NCBI RefSeq assembly: GCF_014857925.1
Contig: NZ_JACYVZ010000003.1
Coordinates: 62,001-126,000 of the forward strand
Source: Cysteiniphilum marinum
GTDB lineage: Bacteria > Pseudomonadota > Gammaproteobacteria > Francisellales > Francisellaceae
Length of the DNA: 64,000 nt
Direction of reading: 5' to 3'
The translations under genes and the position numbers were made by a program. Below are positions 62,461-64,000 of the stretch, one piece after another; position 1 is the stretch's first letter, and the number at the start of each line of letters is the position of its first letter. Under the pieces are notes generated by a model. It did no database searches. It was given only the letters and a program-made list of their open reading frames with translations, and was not told the DNA's origin.

Positions 62461-64000
62461 ATGAAAAGGAAGTTATTGTATTTTTTAACACATTTAGCTG
62501 TCATATTACCCCTGACAATACTGAGTCTTTCACTATGGCTTTATGTCAATAACAAAGCAAATTCTACTCTATCTATTAAATATGAGCAACAGGCAAAAGA
62601 AACTGTAATGAGCATCCAAAATCGTCTACAAAGATACATTGACACATTAGAAGCTGGTAGAGCATATATTATTGCATCTGATTATGACATTCCATATAAC
62701 GCTTGGCGAAAATTTGCCAATCAAGTTAAAGTCCATATAAAGTATCCTGGTATTAATGGTATTGGCGTGATCTTTCCTTTAGAGCGTTCATTAAAGGAAG
62801 ACTTTGAATCCAAATATCGTCAGCAAGGATATAACGTTACTGTTTACCCTGAGCACTCACGTGAAAAACTATACCCTATTACTTACATAGAGCCAATAGA
62901 AAGGAATAGAAAAGCCGTTGGCTTAGACATGGCACATGAAGAAAATCGCTACTCTGCGCTTATTTCATCAATACATAGCAACAAACCCACTATTACAGCA
63001 CCAATAGAACTAGTACAAGACAAGGTGAAAACACCAGGATTTTTGCTTTATATTCCTGTATATAAAAATGAAGACTTTTATGCAGCAGTCTATGCCCCAT
63101 TTACGGTATATCAACTAGTTCAAGGTGCTATAGGCAATAAATTAGATTATTTTAATTTACAAATACGAGATGCAAATCAAGTTATATATCAAAGTAAAGA
63201 ATATCTATCATCTAAATTTCTTAATACGTCATGGGATAAAACTTTTGACCTTAAAGTTTATGGAAGAATATGGAAAATTAATATTACGCCTAAAATGTTT
63301 TATTTCAAAGAGCTCCAAACAAATGACTCATTTTACATTCTTCTAATAAGCATCACGGTTAGCTTGTTTTTATACATAGGGTTTATATTCTTTCTTAAAA
63401 GCAGGCATAGAGCATTTATGCATGCCAATGAACTTCAATCACAAGCAAGGACAGATCATTTACTCAATCTTCCCAATCGACTCTACTTTCTGGAAACACT
63501 CTCTGATTTAATAAAGAAAGCAGAAAAAAGACAAAAGACCGTTGTTTTATTATATCTTGATTTAGATGATTTTAAGGCTGTAAATGATACATTAGGGCAT
63601 GAAATTGGGGATGCCTTTTTGAAAGCTTTTACACAAACACTTAAAAAATGCATGAGAAATCAAGACTTCATTGCTCGTATGGGCGGGGATGAATTTGCTA
63701 TTCTATTAATTGGAGATATTGATCGAGATATTATTCGCGCTTTAATCAAAAGAATTCGTGACTTTTTTCAAAAGCCATTAAAAGTGTTTGAACACAGATT
63801 AAAAGTCAATATGAGTATCGGCATATCAATTTTTCCACAAGATGCTACGAAAGCAGAAACACTTTTAAAAATTGCAGATTTATCAATGTACCAAGCAAAA
63901 CGACTTGGAAAAAATCAGTATCAGTTTTTTTCTGCACAAATGAACGAAGCTTATCAACGTGAATTATTAATAAATAAATTATTATTGGATGCGGTTTCTA
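62461..64000 (+). CDS. CHASE-GGDEF diguanylate cyclase, probably with EAL domain (cut by window end)
   Basis: An open frame of 513 codons reaching the window edge. A first membrane helix (residues 5-28) is followed by a periplasmic CHASE-type sensor (about 40-280, with GIGVIFPLERS and GFLLYIPVYKNEDFYAAVYAPF), a second helix (about 295-320), and a GGDEF domain. This has the active site MGGDEFAILL (G408-F412), the substrate region LDLDDFKAVNDTLGHEIGD, and an intact inhibitory RxxD (RNQD) five residues before it. The last residues, RELLINKLLLDAVS, look like the linker into an EAL phosphodiesterase domain. It would make or break down cyclic di-GMP in response to an extracellular ligand. Confidence 0.9.
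   Translation, partial: MKRKLLYFLTHLAVILPLTILSLSLWLYVNNKANSTLSIKYEQQAKETVMSIQNRLQRYIDTLEAGRAYIIASDYDIPYNAWRKFANQVKVHIKYPGINGIGVIFPLERSLKEDFESKYRQQGYNVTVYPEHSREKLYPITYIEPIERNRKAVGLDMAHEENRYSALISSIHSNKPTITAPIELVQDKVKTPGFLLYIPVYKNEDFYAAVYAPFTVYQLVQGAIGNKLDYFNLQIRDANQVIYQSKEYLSSKFLNTSWDKTFDLKVYGRIWKINITPKMFYFKELQTNDSFYILLISITVSLFLYIGFIFFLKSRHRAFMHANELQSQARTDHLLNLPNRLYFLETLSDLIKKAEKRQKTVVLLYLDLDDFKAVNDTLGHEIGDAFLKAFTQTLKKCMRNQDFIARMGGDEFAILLIGDIDRDIIRALIKRIRDFFQKPLKVFEHRLKVNMSIGISIFPQDATKAETLLKIADLSMYQAKRLGKNQYQFFSAQMNEAYQRELLINKLLLDAVS

Overview
The window looks like the chromosome of a low-GC gammaproteobacterium related to Francisella (Francisellaceae or the neighbouring Fastidiosibacteraceae). 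This is inferred from gene order: tkt-gap-pgk-pyk-fba in one block, a fused folK-folP gene, and msbA beside lpxK are all arrangements known from Francisella. No rRNA, tRNA or CRISPR array was seen.

Layout. 1-6.2 kb: a HigB/HigA-type toxin-antitoxin pair, dusA, gltS, dacB, folB and folKP. 6.3-13.1 kb: the glycolytic/pentose-phosphate block, ended by a MITE-like palindrome with a 9-bp target duplication at the fba stop codon. 13.3-21.6 kb: a periplasmic solute-binding protein, a secreted GH18 chitinase, acs with an orphan ketoacyl-synthase-like gene, asd and a LysR regulator. 21.8-28.3 kb: a TerC-family protein, a ferritin-like protein, a SIS-domain sugar-phosphate enzyme with nagA (the chitin-sugar branch that matches the chitinase), a YhiN-type flavoprotein and an amino-acid permease. 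28.4-32.4 kb: nrdA-nrdB-ferredoxin on the minus strand, behind an adenosylcobalamin riboswitch. 32.9-37.9 kb: a large Rhs/YD-repeat protein with a variable C-terminal tip and a small downstream gene that is probably its immunity partner. 38.3-43.5 kb: cca, msbA, lpxK, an amidohydrolase, and a possible new 29-codon gene on the minus strand.

43.5-59.4 kb is the most distinctive part. A MazF/PemK toxin-antitoxin pair is translationally coupled to a hydrogenase maturation protease, and this cassette is bracketed by two 165-bp copies of a palindromic repeat in opposite orientation. After pta-ackA (minus strand) comes a complete hydrogenase locus: hypA, hypB, hypF, hypC, hypD, hypE, then the four subunits of an NAD(P)-linked group 3b-type [NiFe] hydrogenase (iron-sulfur beta, flavin gamma, small delta, large alpha) and a nickel permease. 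Its nickel insertion, Fe(CN)2CO assembly, C-terminal processing and nickel supply are therefore all encoded here. Ten perfect TAAGAGT units separate hypA from hypB.

59.7-64 kb: a lipoprotein with two DUF1566-type domains sharing a 130-bp identical core, then a decayed stretch with a frameshifted small membrane-protein gene and the first codons of a second nickel permease, and finally a CHASE-GGDEF protein cut by the window edge.

Most genes are ordinary metabolism. The points most worth follow-up are the riboswitch on nrdAB, the palindromic repeat family, the heptamer array inside the hyp operon, the Rhs toxin tip and the mosaic DUF1566 domains.
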